Assembly: GCA_036924285.1 (NCBI GenBank)
Contig: JAYKYS010000001.1
Coordinates: 25,357,501-25,421,500, forward strand
Source: Asterella californica
Lineage: Eukaryota; Streptophyta; Marchantiopsida; Marchantiales; Aytoniaceae
Reading direction: 5' to 3'
DNA: 64,000 bases
The notes below the pieces were generated by a model. It was not told the DNA's origin. It searched no databases and was given only the letters and a program-made list of their open reading frames with translations. Position numbers and translations under genes: made by a program. The stretch's first letter is position 1, and every line of letters begins with the position of its first letter. Shown here piece by piece: positions 1-10,692 of the stretch.

Positions 1-222
1 CAGCTAGAAAGCGTGCATGGGCGACACGCAAATACAACCCATGAGCTTAAGCCCTATCAACATGGTAATCAACCTACTAAGACTCAAAATAGTGTTAACA
101 CCGTATGCAAAGATGTCAAACATATACATAAACGACTAGAAGTAATAAGAGCTAACTTCTAGAACTACTAAACTCAAGCGTCGGAGTAGAAATATAACAT
201 GTAGCCGCCAAGTAGCGCGACA
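1..222 (-). repeat. Copy A 3' LTR, first 222 bp only
   Basis: Positions 1-222 repeat 6954-7175 almost exactly and end in GCGCGACA, the complement of the family's LTR start TGTCGCGC. The next bases, read on the minus strand, are the purine-rich tract AGAGGGGGTGGA. The remainder of the LTR lies outside the window. Confidence 0.93.
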
Positions 223-3200
223 TCCACCCCCTCTGAACCTGCACATCCTCCGGTATGTGCCATCCAGATGAAGACTCTTCAGCTTCGGCTTCAAACTCAT
301 CTTCAACCTGCATTGAGTCTTCAGCTTCATCCTCTGTAAACTCTGCAACGTTCCGATCCTCCCCTCTCCTTCTAAAGAGCTTGATTCTCTTTCCTGCGAC
401 TGGTATCTTGAGCACTGCACCATCTAACTCTCTCAAGGAGTATGTGGCATTATCATAAACTTCTAACACCACATAAGGTCCAAACCATCTCTTGGAGAAC
501 TTTCTGATAGTGCTATGCTGATTATCAAGACTACTATTATAGACTAACACCCAATCACCTTCTTTAACTGGTTTGGGTCGTAATCTATGCGTTCTATCAA
601 ATCTTCCTTTGTTTCTCTCTCTAGCAGTCTTCAACCTTTCCACAGCTTTGGCAACATCCTCAGGTCTCCGTTCTAACTGTTGGATCCTTAATGCAAGAAG
701 ATCCTCCGTACTTCTACCATCTTCCCATGGCAAAACATTCCAAGTAGGCACAACCTCCTCAATCGGCATCACAGGTTTCTGTCCTAGTATCAATTCTGCT
801 GGCATGTAACCTGTAACGGTACTATGAGTTGTACGGTCTGTCCATAAAGCAAACGGTAGCAGTCTAGGCCATTCACGGATCTTACCCTTGCAAGCTTTTA
901 CCAAAGCTTTGATGATTGACGGATGATCTCTTTCGCTCTTGCCATTCCCTTCAGGATTGTAAGCAGTGGTTAACGCCAACTTGATTCCCAATCGCTTGAA
1001 GAACTCAACTGCTTCTTGTGAATCCAGCTCGCCTCTATCTGCAGTGATCTTTCCCACACACCCATACCTACAAATAACATCTTCAAGTAGAAAGCGGCAG
1101 ACACTAGCAGTGGTCTTTGTCCTCAGGGCACGGCCTTCGACTTGGTTAGATAGATCTTCTCTAGCCAAGACTAGATACCTCATTTGTCCAAGTCCAAATG
1201 ACATAGTTACCAGATCAACTACCCATTTGTAATGAATGGCTAAAGGATAAGTAGGATGCAATCCATCACGATGACGTACGTTGGAATACATCTGGCAAGG
1301 TATACAAGATGAAACAAACTGTACTACATCCTTATACATACCCTTCCACCAATACTTCTCCTTCATCTTGGCAAATGTAGCCCAAACTCCTCTATGACCG
1401 GCCCATAGACTCTCATGAAACTCCTTGATCAGCTGCTGCTGCAATTCCAAGTCACATACCACCCGTTGCGGTATATCTCCTTGTAGCTTAGGGCGCTTCC
1501 ATAGATGTCCTCCATGTAAAAAGTAACCATAAGCTATTCTACGGATCCTCTTGAAATCTGCATCAGACCAGCCTTCTTGCCTTTCCAGTGAACTCAAATA
1601 GCGCCCAAGATCTAACCACTCGCCATCATACACAGTTTCCTCCAACTACCAAAAAACTCCAACGGGGCTGCAAAACAACTTCTATCTCTTCTAGCAAGAG
1701 CACTAGAATAGAACTCTGTTCCCACATCCTCCTGATCATCTATCATTTCTTTCTCATCGTAATATCTAGCCCTTGATAACATATCTGCCACAGGATTGTC
1801 TTTTCCTGCAATATGTCTAAACTCTGGGTTCAAGGACTTGATATATGCTATCCACCTCAACATAGCAATATCTGGAGTTGTACAGCTAGTGATCATTCCC
1901 AAGAGAGGTAAACAATCTGTCTCCACAACCACAGGTGCTCCTATCAAGTATTCCTTATCACTCTTCATCGCAGTAACTACTCCCCATAGCTCTCTCTAGA
2001 CCTGAGGGTAGTCTCTCTGCCGTGAACTTAATACCTTAGCACCAAAACGCACCACATATCTATTCCCATCCTCATCGTCTTGCCCTACAGCCCATCCAAT
2101 GCCAATAGGACTAGTATCAACAGTAAGGATAACAGATCTCCCCAACTCATATGTTACCTTTCGTAGAGTTGGTGGTGAAGACAACAGATCCTTCAACTTC
2201 TTCATAGACTCGCTTTGCTCTTCTCTTGCCACTGAAATCTTTGCCCCTTCCTCAGCAACTTGTACAACGGATCTGCTACATGTGCAAAGTGTGGAATCCA
2301 TATATGATAAAACACACAGGCACCTAGAAATCTTCTCACCTCAATAACCGATCCACACGTCTCCTTCATTCTTCGAATGGCATCAACCTTGTTTGGACAA
2401 GGTTTCCGACCATAAGACCCACATAGGTCCCACTATTAACACCTCCTGTTCTCCAAATACAGACTTTGCTCCTGATAAAGTCAAATGAACCTCCTCCAGT
2501 CGACTCAGTATCTTATCACAATCAGCTATGTGATCTGCAACAAACTTACGGCACTCCCTCTGATCCATTACCTCATTCTTCTCCTCCTCAGCACACCCTT
2601 TGATCGGCACATCATCAAGGAATGACATAGTTTTTTCAGGAATGAAGTCCCTCAAAACTTTGTTCATGCCATTCATCATATGTGCTACAGAATTCGTAGC
2701 ACCTTGTGGCAAGGTGCACATCCTTAGTAACCCCAAAGGTGTCATCATTGTAGTCAAGTCTCTACTCTCAGAGGATAACTGAAACTGATCATAACATGAA
2801 TATAAGTCTCCCATTGAATAGATAGCACGACCAGCAAAAGCCTCTGCAAATTCGTCTACAATAGGTCCTATACCCATATTCCTGATAGTCACCTTGTTAA
2901 CTGGCTGCATATCTTGGATAAATCTCAAAGCTCCACTCTTCTTCGGAACAGTAAACCATCTGCTAGAGTAGGGAGCTATAGATGGTTCCAAGATACCCAT
3001 CCTAATCCTCTCATTGAGCAAGTCTATCAACTTTGGTAGATGAGCTCTAGGTACAGGGATAGGACGTAGATTCCAAGGCACATGCGGTATAGTAAAGATT
3101 ACCATAGGTGCAACTACACTTGGATCTACACATCCTACTTCATGTGACTCAAACGCAAACGCCTTACCATGCCTAGATAGCATCTCCCTGAAGCTCTTCT

Positions 3201-3789
3201 TCTCTTGCTCAGTAAGAAATCCATCACCTCCAATCCTTAGCTCCTTCAGTGTTGTTTCTGTGAACTGGTGCCCAATTCTTCTCGGTCCTCTAAGCGTCGG
3301 TTCTCGTGCAGCTTGCTCCATCTTCTGATTGTAATCGAGTGGTAAAGGCAAAGCCACTGGTTTGACTTTCTTTGCCACTGACTTGTACTTGGTCTCCACA
3401 TACACCTCTTGCCGATCTATAAACTTATCAATTACATTATAAAGCTCCTTGGAGCTCACTCTCACCACTCTATCTACATCATCTATAGAACTTTCTACTA
3501 TAGATTTCAACTCTCCTATAGTATCTATCAAATACTGCTCTTCAAACACTCCAGATATGTATTCATCTCCGGCTAACTCTCCACTATCTCTCAAAGACTG
3601 TTGTACATACTTCACATGTTGCCTCTCAAACCTCTTCAGATTCTCAACCTTCCTATAACACACTGATCCACATGATGTCAGTCCTAAGAAGCTAGTGGAT
3701 AAAGCTTCCTGCTCTACTGGATCAGGCGAGAATTCTAGCTCTATTGTACCGTCGAAGTCTCGCTCTTCAATGGTACTCTGCCAAAACCC
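152..3789 (-). pseudogene. pol: Copy A pol: RT, RNase H and integrase, broken
   Basis: The pol frame is open from the frameshift site near 3789 down to 2383. This part holds the RT fingers and palm, with LRFIQDMQPVNK and the catalytic FLDDV (FxDD type). Frame breaks near 2383, between 2301 and 1996, and near 1640 split RNase H (LTVDTS, VVETDCLPL, GKDNPVADMLSR) from integrase. The integrase keeps an HHCC zinc finger (H-H, then CIPC), catalytic Asp in WVVDLV, Asp in TADRGEL and Glu in GKSER, and the GPY/F motif WFGPYVV. The normal TGA after the acidic tail is TCA here, so the frame runs through the polypurine tract into the LTR and stops at 152. Confidence 0.9.
3741..3789 (-). promoter_or_regulatory. 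Predicted -1 ribosomal frameshift signal, copy A
   Basis: On the minus strand the heptamer G GGT TTT (3789-3783) lies in the gag-protease frame. A 6-nt spacer (3782-3777) follows, then a 12-nt arm (3776-3765), a 7-nt loop (3764-3758) and a complementary arm (3757-3746) with one A-C mismatch and one G-T wobble. The gag-protease stop is at 3743-3741. The pol frame is open only downstream of the TAG that abuts the heptamer. The same design is present in copy C. Confidence 0.75.
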
Positions 3790-6111
3790 CTAGACTCTCT
3801 AAACTCTTGAGTAATCTTAGGTAGTGGACGGTCTCTCAAGCTATCGCGATTTCTCTCATGTTCTGCAGCAACGGTCAAAAACTGAACAGCTCTTTTGCCG
3901 TCTCTACTACGTATCCTAGCATAGGCTGAACCATCATCCATAACTCGTGTCTCCATTCTAACAGCAATAATGTAAGGCTGTCCTAGAATGATAGGATAGG
4001 TTGACATGTCTTGCACAAAGAAATTCTGAACATCACTGATGTCACTCACAGTTACCTTGATGTTGGGGCAAGCACCATAGAGTTCTCCCCGCTGGTTGTT
4101 GGCAGCACGGATAAGCCATCCATGGTCGGTGTCTATAGGCCACCTCCACGCTTGTACAGCTCCTTAGACATCAGATTAATCTCTGAGCCATGATCAATCA
4201 ATGCCACCACAGGTTCCTCTAGATCTCCCAGCTTCACTAAGGTCTCTGTGGTTGCTCTCGCCCAATGGTTGTGAGAATAATGGTTCTTCTGTGATGCTTC
4301 CACCTCATCTTCAAACCTCACGTGCTGATCTGATCTTCCCTCTGATACTTGAGAGCAGTAACCAGCAATCTCATCTTCCTCATCCTCTGACAGTTTAGTC
4401 CCTAGAGCGTTCAGCGTAGCTGCTTCACCCAGAATCTGACGTTTCCTCTTGATGATATCTATGATAACCTCATGGAACTCACGCTTTGCAATCTCAAGAA
4501 TCTCACCCAAAGTAAACTCAACCTTCCCATTCAAGATACGATTCTCTAACACCTGCTTCAGGTCTGTAGCAATCTCAATGTCAGACTGAAGTTTATATGC
4601 AGACATCTTACCCTTCTCCTTGCTTCTCTCCTTCTCCTTTGGTGTTGTAGGTGGTAGATCCTCCATAGTCTCCTCCCGAGTAGGTGTTGTCTCCTGCCTT
4701 GTCTCTGGTCTAGCCCTTTCACTCCTTGTAGCAGGTCGTTTGGCTGTAGAAGCCTCACATGCATCCTCTCTCCTGCGTTTTTCTTCTAATAGAGCTTCAT
4801 GCTGACTTCTTGCAACATAAGCATGCACTGACATAGTGTCCACAGGGTCATTCCATCCTGTAGTTTCTCGAATTGAGTTGCCAACCCTCCGTAGCACATC
4901 CTTGTCTAACTCTGTTCTAGCTACGGACCGCACTACATCAGACCACAACCCAGTAGTCTCTTTCTCTCTCTCCATTTCCACTTTCACTCCACAGGTAGCA
5001 GCATTCACAAGAGAAACAGCATGTGATGTTGATATCTCATTCACAAGTCTCTTCATACCACCCTTGCCAAAGTTGGTTCCCAACATCATCCCAGTCTCTC
5101 TCAGATGGATCTTACCATCTTTGAAGAAGATCAGATCCTTCCTCAATGCATCTGAAAACTCCCCGCAATCTCTTCTTACATGGTCTAAACTATCACACCA
5201 TATACAACGATGAACAAAGCCTTCTCTCATCTGAGGTCTCTGCATAGCAGGCTGTACATTCTGCTCCTTCTCTTCTAACCTAGTGAGCTTAAGCTTAAGC
5301 TCCTTCATACCCTTAATCAACTCATCAAGCGGTGAGTCTTCCTCTCTAGCAATTACCAAAGCGGGCTTAGTAGGCAACTGCTTGACAGGAATTATCAGAG
5401 GTGCTGCTTCACTTACCACCACCTTGTCCCTTCTTCTCAGTCTCTTGGTCAGCAAAGAGACAGCCTCTTCAACCTCCTTCCAATCAGTCTTCAATCCTCT
5501 CTCCTCACTCTTGTCTTCCAGCAACAGCTCAAGCTTCTCCTGAATAGTCACGTCCGCTGCTTGTAGGAAAAGCTCGGTCTTCTCGACCTCTAGTGTAAGC
5601 TTCTCTGTCCTAGAAAGCTGAGCATATTGACGATCAAACTCCCTTAACAACTCATTTACAGACAAACCTTTGTTAGGCTTCACCACCCACTCCAAGAATG
5701 TTCTCTTGGTCACCCTCTCTGAGTCTTCAGTGTAGTACTCCTCCTTTAAAGCTCGCATAAAGCTCTCCCAACTCTGTCCTTGCTACTGCTTGAGCTCCTT
5801 CACACGCCCACGAATCTCAGGGACAACTGCAAGTTCAAAGTTCTCCACCATCTCCTTCTCAGGTCCTTGTTCACCTCCATCTCCCTAGCATAGTATCGCA
5901 CATACTTGGAAATATCTGTCCCTTTGAACTGATCCATCTGATGCACCACAGACCGCAACGCCTTGGTTGCTAATACCTCCTTCCTCTTTGTGCTCTGCTG
6001 CTGCTGCATAAACATGGAAAAGGCTTGGAACATCTTCATCGTAGCAGCATCAAGTTGAACAGGTTGCTAAGCAGCAGTAGCACCTCCACTTGATGATCCT
6101 TGGTTGGCCAT
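3741..6111 (-). pseudogene. gag: Copy A gag-protease, broken
   Basis: The ATG at 6111 starts MANQGSSSGG but a TAG follows at codon 15, and the frame breaks again near 5790. From 5758 to 4133 one 541-residue frame carries the capsid-like region, a basic/acidic middle, the zinc knuckle C-x2-C-x4-H-x4-C (CIWCDSLDHVRRDC) and the protease start LIDHGSEINLMS. The protease flap and C-terminal half (YPIILGQPYI) follow at 4049-3741 after another frame break. The terminal stop TAG (3743-3741) is at the same place as in copies B and C. Gag packages the RNA and the protease processes the polyprotein. Confidence 0.9.
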
Positions 6112-6156
6112 GATCTCTGATCCTGTAACACTCTCAAGAAAACTCCCACCCTAGGT

Positions 6157-6176
6157 GTTTCACGTCGGGTTCACCA
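6157..6176 (-). other. Primer-binding site of copy A
   Basis: On the minus strand TGGTGAACCCGACGTGAAAC begins 13 nt inside the 5' LTR boundary. It starts with TGG, the complement of a tRNA CCA end, and is conserved in copies B and C (one C/T change). I could not assign the tRNA. Confidence 0.6.
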
Positions 6177-6189
6177 AAAAAAGAGAGTA

Positions 6190-7175
6190 TGTCGGAGTGT
6201 AATCCGTCTACCTAGGAAGCGCCGGGCTTCTAGCAGTGGTTGTTCACTCAAGAGGTTGGCTTTCAGGTTACAACAGGGGCTATAAACACTCACACAGATG
6301 TGTAAGATCTAGTAATATACCCAGAAGGCGAAATTCAGATCTAGCTGGCAGTAATAGGATCCGGCGGTGAACTTTGACACTCACGGAAAGGAAAACTATG
6401 AAGGTTTAGACTTCTAAACTTCCCCTACATGCAAATGAGGTACTACTGAGCTCACAGACGAAATTTCAGCCTGAGATCAAATTCTGACACGGAGATATGA
6501 ACAGAAAAGTTTTGAGCAAGAAAACTACGGCAATTTCTGGTACCTAGATGGCTATTTCGACCTATAACAGGAGTTTGGCTCGATCAATTTCGAAGTTTCT
6601 TACAGGATTTGCAGTCTACAGGGTGCTGAACCTCTCTGTGAAGTTGGGACTCCTGAATGTACACAGAACTCCAGATCTCCTCCTCTGAAGTCGTTGCTCT
6701 AGATTAAGAGCTTTCCAGACCCCTCCAGCTTCAGCGGCCGCCCTGAATTACTCAGTCACTCAATCGATGCGAAACTTTTTGTGAAATCGTAGCCCTGCTG
6801 GCGGAGAACACCGCAAATCTGCTGCGAGTGACACTGAAAACCCTAAATCCAACAAAACTGATTCAATTTTAGAGTGCCAACGTAAAACCTAGAGTGCCAA
6901 CGTAAAACTTAAACTACCTAAAACGACACGCAGCCCCGAAAAATAACTTAAATCAGCTAGAAAGCGTGCATGGGCGACACGCAAATACAACCCATGAGCT
7001 TAAGCCCTATCAACATGGTAATCAACCTACTAAGACTCAAAATAGTGTTAACACCGTATGCAAAGATGTCAAACATATACATAAACGACTAGAAGTAATA
7101 AGAGCTAACTTCTAGAACTACTAAACTCAAGCGTCGGAGTAGAAATATAACATGTAGCCGCCAAGTAGCGCGACA
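6190..7175 (-). repeat. Copy A 5' LTR, internally deleted (986 bp)
   Basis: It is bounded by TGTCG and CGACA. Compared with the 1282-bp LTR of copy C it lacks about 290 bp, equivalent to C positions near 18568-18858. At the join a 19-bp segment with the core GAGTGCCAACGTAAAAC is tandemly doubled (about 6870-6910). Confidence 0.9.
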
Positions 7176-8247
7176 ACGCTTTCTAGCCGGTTTAAGTTAT
7201 CTTTCAGGGTTGCATGTCATTTTAGATAGTTTAAGATTTACGTTGGCATTTTAGGGGAGCTAACGTGGTAGCCAATGAGTGAAGTTAAATTATCACGTGG
7301 ATTAGGGTACTAGAGGACAACCAAGTGGAGCTATGAACTCCCATTGGTCTGTTTTTGTCTTTAGTTTAACTCTAAATTTAGAAATAGAGGTCTAAAGGAG
7401 AGTTCGAGCATTTGGTGGGGGGACTTCGAAATCTGAGAGCACAGGGAGATAGAGCTCGTCATGCCAAGCACTTCCAGTGAAATTTTCGATCGATTTGAGG
7501 CAATAAAGACGAAGTTATGACCAATTGAAGTTCGAATTGTGCTAGAATTGAATCACTTTTGTTGGATTTAGGGTTTTCAGTGTCACTTGCAGCAGATTTG
7601 AGGAAATTGCTTCAAACTTCAAGGTTGTGTTCTCTGCCAGCAGGGCTACGATTTCCCAAGAAGTTTCATATCGATTGAGTGACTGAGTAATTCAGGGCGG
7701 CCGCTGAAACAGAGGGGTCTGAAAATCTCTTAATCTAGAGCAGCGACTTCAGAGGAGGAGATCTGGAGTTCTGTGTACAGTCAGGAGTCCTTGCTTCACA
7801 GGAATGTTCAACATCCTGTAGACTTCAAATCCTGTGAGAATATTTGAAATTGATCGAGCCAATCTTCTGTTCTAGGTTGAAATAGCCATCTGGGTACCAG
7901 AAATTATCATAATTTTCTTACTCAGAACTTTTCTGTCCACATCTCGGTGCTGGAATTTGATCTCAGGCTGAAACTTCGTGTGTGTGTTCAGTAGGACCTC
8001 ATTTACATGTAGGAGAAGTCAGAAGTCTAAACCTTCATATTTTTTCTCTCCGTGAGTGTTAAAGTTCACCGTCTGATCTTATTACTGATAGTTAGACCTG
8101 AATTTTGCTTTCTGAGAATATTACAGGATCTTACACACCTGTGTGAGTGTTTATAGCCCCTATTGTAACCTGAAAGCCAACCTCTTGAGTGAGCAACCAC
8201 AGTCAGAAGCCCGGCGCTTTTCTAGATAGACGGATCACACTCCGACA
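7176..8247 (+). repeat. Copy B 5' LTR, beginning displaced by copy A
   Basis: It starts in mid-LTR at ACGCTTTCTAGC, matching C position 18489 onward, and ends with CTCCGACA. It keeps the segment that is deleted in B's own 3' LTR. The missing first part should lie left of copy A, outside the window. Confidence 0.9.
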
Positions 8248-8323
8248 TACTCTCTTTTTGGTGAACTCGACGTGAAACAGCTAGGGTGGGAGTTTTCTTG
8301 AGAGTGTTACAGGATCAGATATC

Positions 8324-10692
8324 ATGGCCAACGAAGGATCATCAAGTGGAGGTGCTGCTACTGCCCAGCAACCTGTTCAGTTGGATGCTGCTACGATGAA
8401 GATGTTCCAAGCTTTTTCCATGTTTATGCAGCAGCAGCAGAGCACAGAGAGGAAGGAGGTATTAGCAACCAAGGCGTTGCAATCTGTGGTGCATCAGATG
8501 GACCAGTTCAAGGGGACAGATATTTCCAAGAACGTGCGATACTATGCTAGGGAGATGGAGGTGAACAAGGTACTTGAGAAGGAGATGGTGGAGAACTTTG
8601 AACTTGCTGTTGTGCTTGAGATTTGTGGGCGTGTGAAAGAGCTCAAGCAGCAGCAAGGACAGAGTTGGGAGAGCTTTATGCGCGCTTTGAAGGAGGAGTA
8701 CTACACTGAAGATTCAGAGAAGGTGACCAAGAGAACGTTCTTGGAGTGGGTGGTTAAGCCCAACAAAGGTTTGTCTGTAAATGAGTTGTTAAGGGAATTT
8801 GATCGTCAGTATGCTCAGCTTTCTAGGACAAAGAAGCTTACACTAGAGGTGGAGAAGACAGAGCTTTTCTTACAAGCAGCGGACGTGACTATTCAGGAGA
8901 AGCTTGAGTTGTTGTTGGAAGACAAGAGTGAGGAGAGAGGATTGAAAACTGATTGGAAGGAGGTTGAAGAGGCTGTCTCTTTGCTGACCAAGAGACAGAG
9001 AAGAAGGGACAAGGTGGTGGTAAGTGAAGCAGCACCTCTGATAATTCCTGTTAAGCAGTTGCTTACTAAGCCCGCTTTGGTAATTGCTAGAGAGGAAGAC
9101 TCACCGCTTGATGAGTTGATTAAAGGTATGAAGGAGCTTAAGCTTAAGCTCACTAGGTTAGAAGAGAAGGAGCAGAATGTAAAGCCTGCTATGCAGAGAC
9201 CTCAGATGAGAGAAGGCTTTGTTCATCATTGTATATGGTGTGATAGCCTAGACCATGTAAGAAGAGATTGTGGGGAGTTTTCAAATGCATTGAGGAAGGA
9301 TATGATCTTCTTCAAAGATGATAAGATCCATCTAAGAGAGACTGGGATGATGTTGGGAACCAACTTTGGCAAGGGTGGTATGAAGAGACTTGTGAATGAG
9401 ATATCAGCATCACATGCTGTTTCTCTTGTGAATGCTGCTATGTGTGGAGTGAAAGTGGAAATGGAAAGAGAGAAAGGGACTACTGGATTGTGGTCTGATG
9501 TAGTGCGATCCTTAGCTAGAACAGAGTTAGACAAGGATGTGCTACGGAGGGTTGGCAACTCAATTCGAGAAACTACAGGATGGAATAACCCTGTGGACAC
9601 TATGTCAGTGCATGCTTATGTTGCAAGAAGTCATCATGAAGCTGTACTAGAAGAAAAACGCAGGAGAGAAGATGCAGGTGAGGCTTCTACAGCCAAACGA
9701 CCTGCTACAAGGAGTGAAAGGGCTAGACCAGAGGCAAGGCAGGAGACAACACCTACTCGGGAGGAGACTATGGAGGATCTACCACCTACAACACCAAAGG
9801 AGAAGGAGAGAAGCAAGGAGAAGGATAAGATGCATGCATAGAAACTTCAGTCTGACATTGAGATTGCTATAGACCTGAAGCAGGTGTTAGAGAATCGTAT
9901 CTTGAATGGGAAGGTTGAGTTTACTTTGGGTGAGATTCTTGGGATTGCAAAGCGTGAGTTCCATGAGGTTATCACAGATATAATCAAGAGGAAACGTCAG
10001 ATTTTGGACGAAGCAGCTACGCTTAACGCTCTAGGGACCAAACTGTCAGAAGATGAGGAATATGAGATTGCTGGTTACTGCTCTCAAGTATCAGAGGGGA
10101 GTTCGTATCAGCACGTGAGGTTTGAAGATGAGGTGGAAGCATCGCAGAAGAGCCATTACTCTCACAACCATTGGGCACGAGCAACCACAGAGACCTTGGT
10201 GAAGTTGGGAGATCTGGAGGAACCTGTGGTGGCATTGATTGATCATGACTCAGATTAATCTGATGTCTAAGGAGCTGTACAAGCGTGGGAGGTGGCCCCA
10301 TAGACACCGATCATGGATGGCTTATCCGTGCTGCCAACAACCAGAGGAGAGAACTCTATGGTGCTTGTCCCAACATCAAGGTAACTGTGGGTGACATCAA
10401 TGATGTTCAGAATTTCTTTGTGCAAGACATGTCAACCTATCCTATCATTCTAGGGCAGTCTTACATTACTGCTGTTAGAATGGAGACACGAGTTATGGAT
10501 GATGGTTCAGCCTATGCTAGAATACGTAGTAGAGACGGCAAAAGAGCTGTTCAGTTTTTGACCGTTGCTGCAGAACATGAGAGGAATCGTGATAGCTTGA
10601 GAGACCATCCACTACCTAAGATTACTCAAGAGTTTAGAGAGTCTAGAGGTTTTGGCAGAGTACCATTGAAGAGCGAGACTTCAACGATATAG
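8324..10692 (+). pseudogene. gag: Copy B gag-protease, broken by TAG and a frameshift
   Basis: ATG at 8324 (MANEGSSSGG) opens a 505-codon gag, the longest intact gag in the window. It is rich in Gln near residues 30-40, then has a helical capsid-like region and a CCHC knuckle (about 9230-9271, CIWCDSLDHVRRDC). It stops at TAG 9839-9841, where copy C reads TAC (Tyr), so this is a point nonsense mutation. The frame resumes to 10258; a 2-nt loss next to the protease active site (LIDHDSD) shifts it. The protease C-terminal part is open at 10285-10692. Confidence 0.9.

Larger units (their letters stand above)
1..7175 (-). mobile_element. Ty3/gypsy LTR retrotransposon, family 1, copy A (left end off window)
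   Basis: Read on the minus strand the order is 5' LTR (6190-7175), primer-binding site, gag with CCHC knuckle, aspartic protease, RT, RNase H, integrase, polypurine tract and the first 222 bp of the 3' LTR, which leaves the window. The order protease-RT-RNase H-integrase places it in Ty3/gypsy; there is no chromodomain after the GPY/F motif. The coding region is broken by stops and frameshifts but keeps long open stretches. The right end is followed by ACGC and then sequence that matches the middle of copy B's LTR, so A is inserted in B's 5' LTR. Confidence 0.95.
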
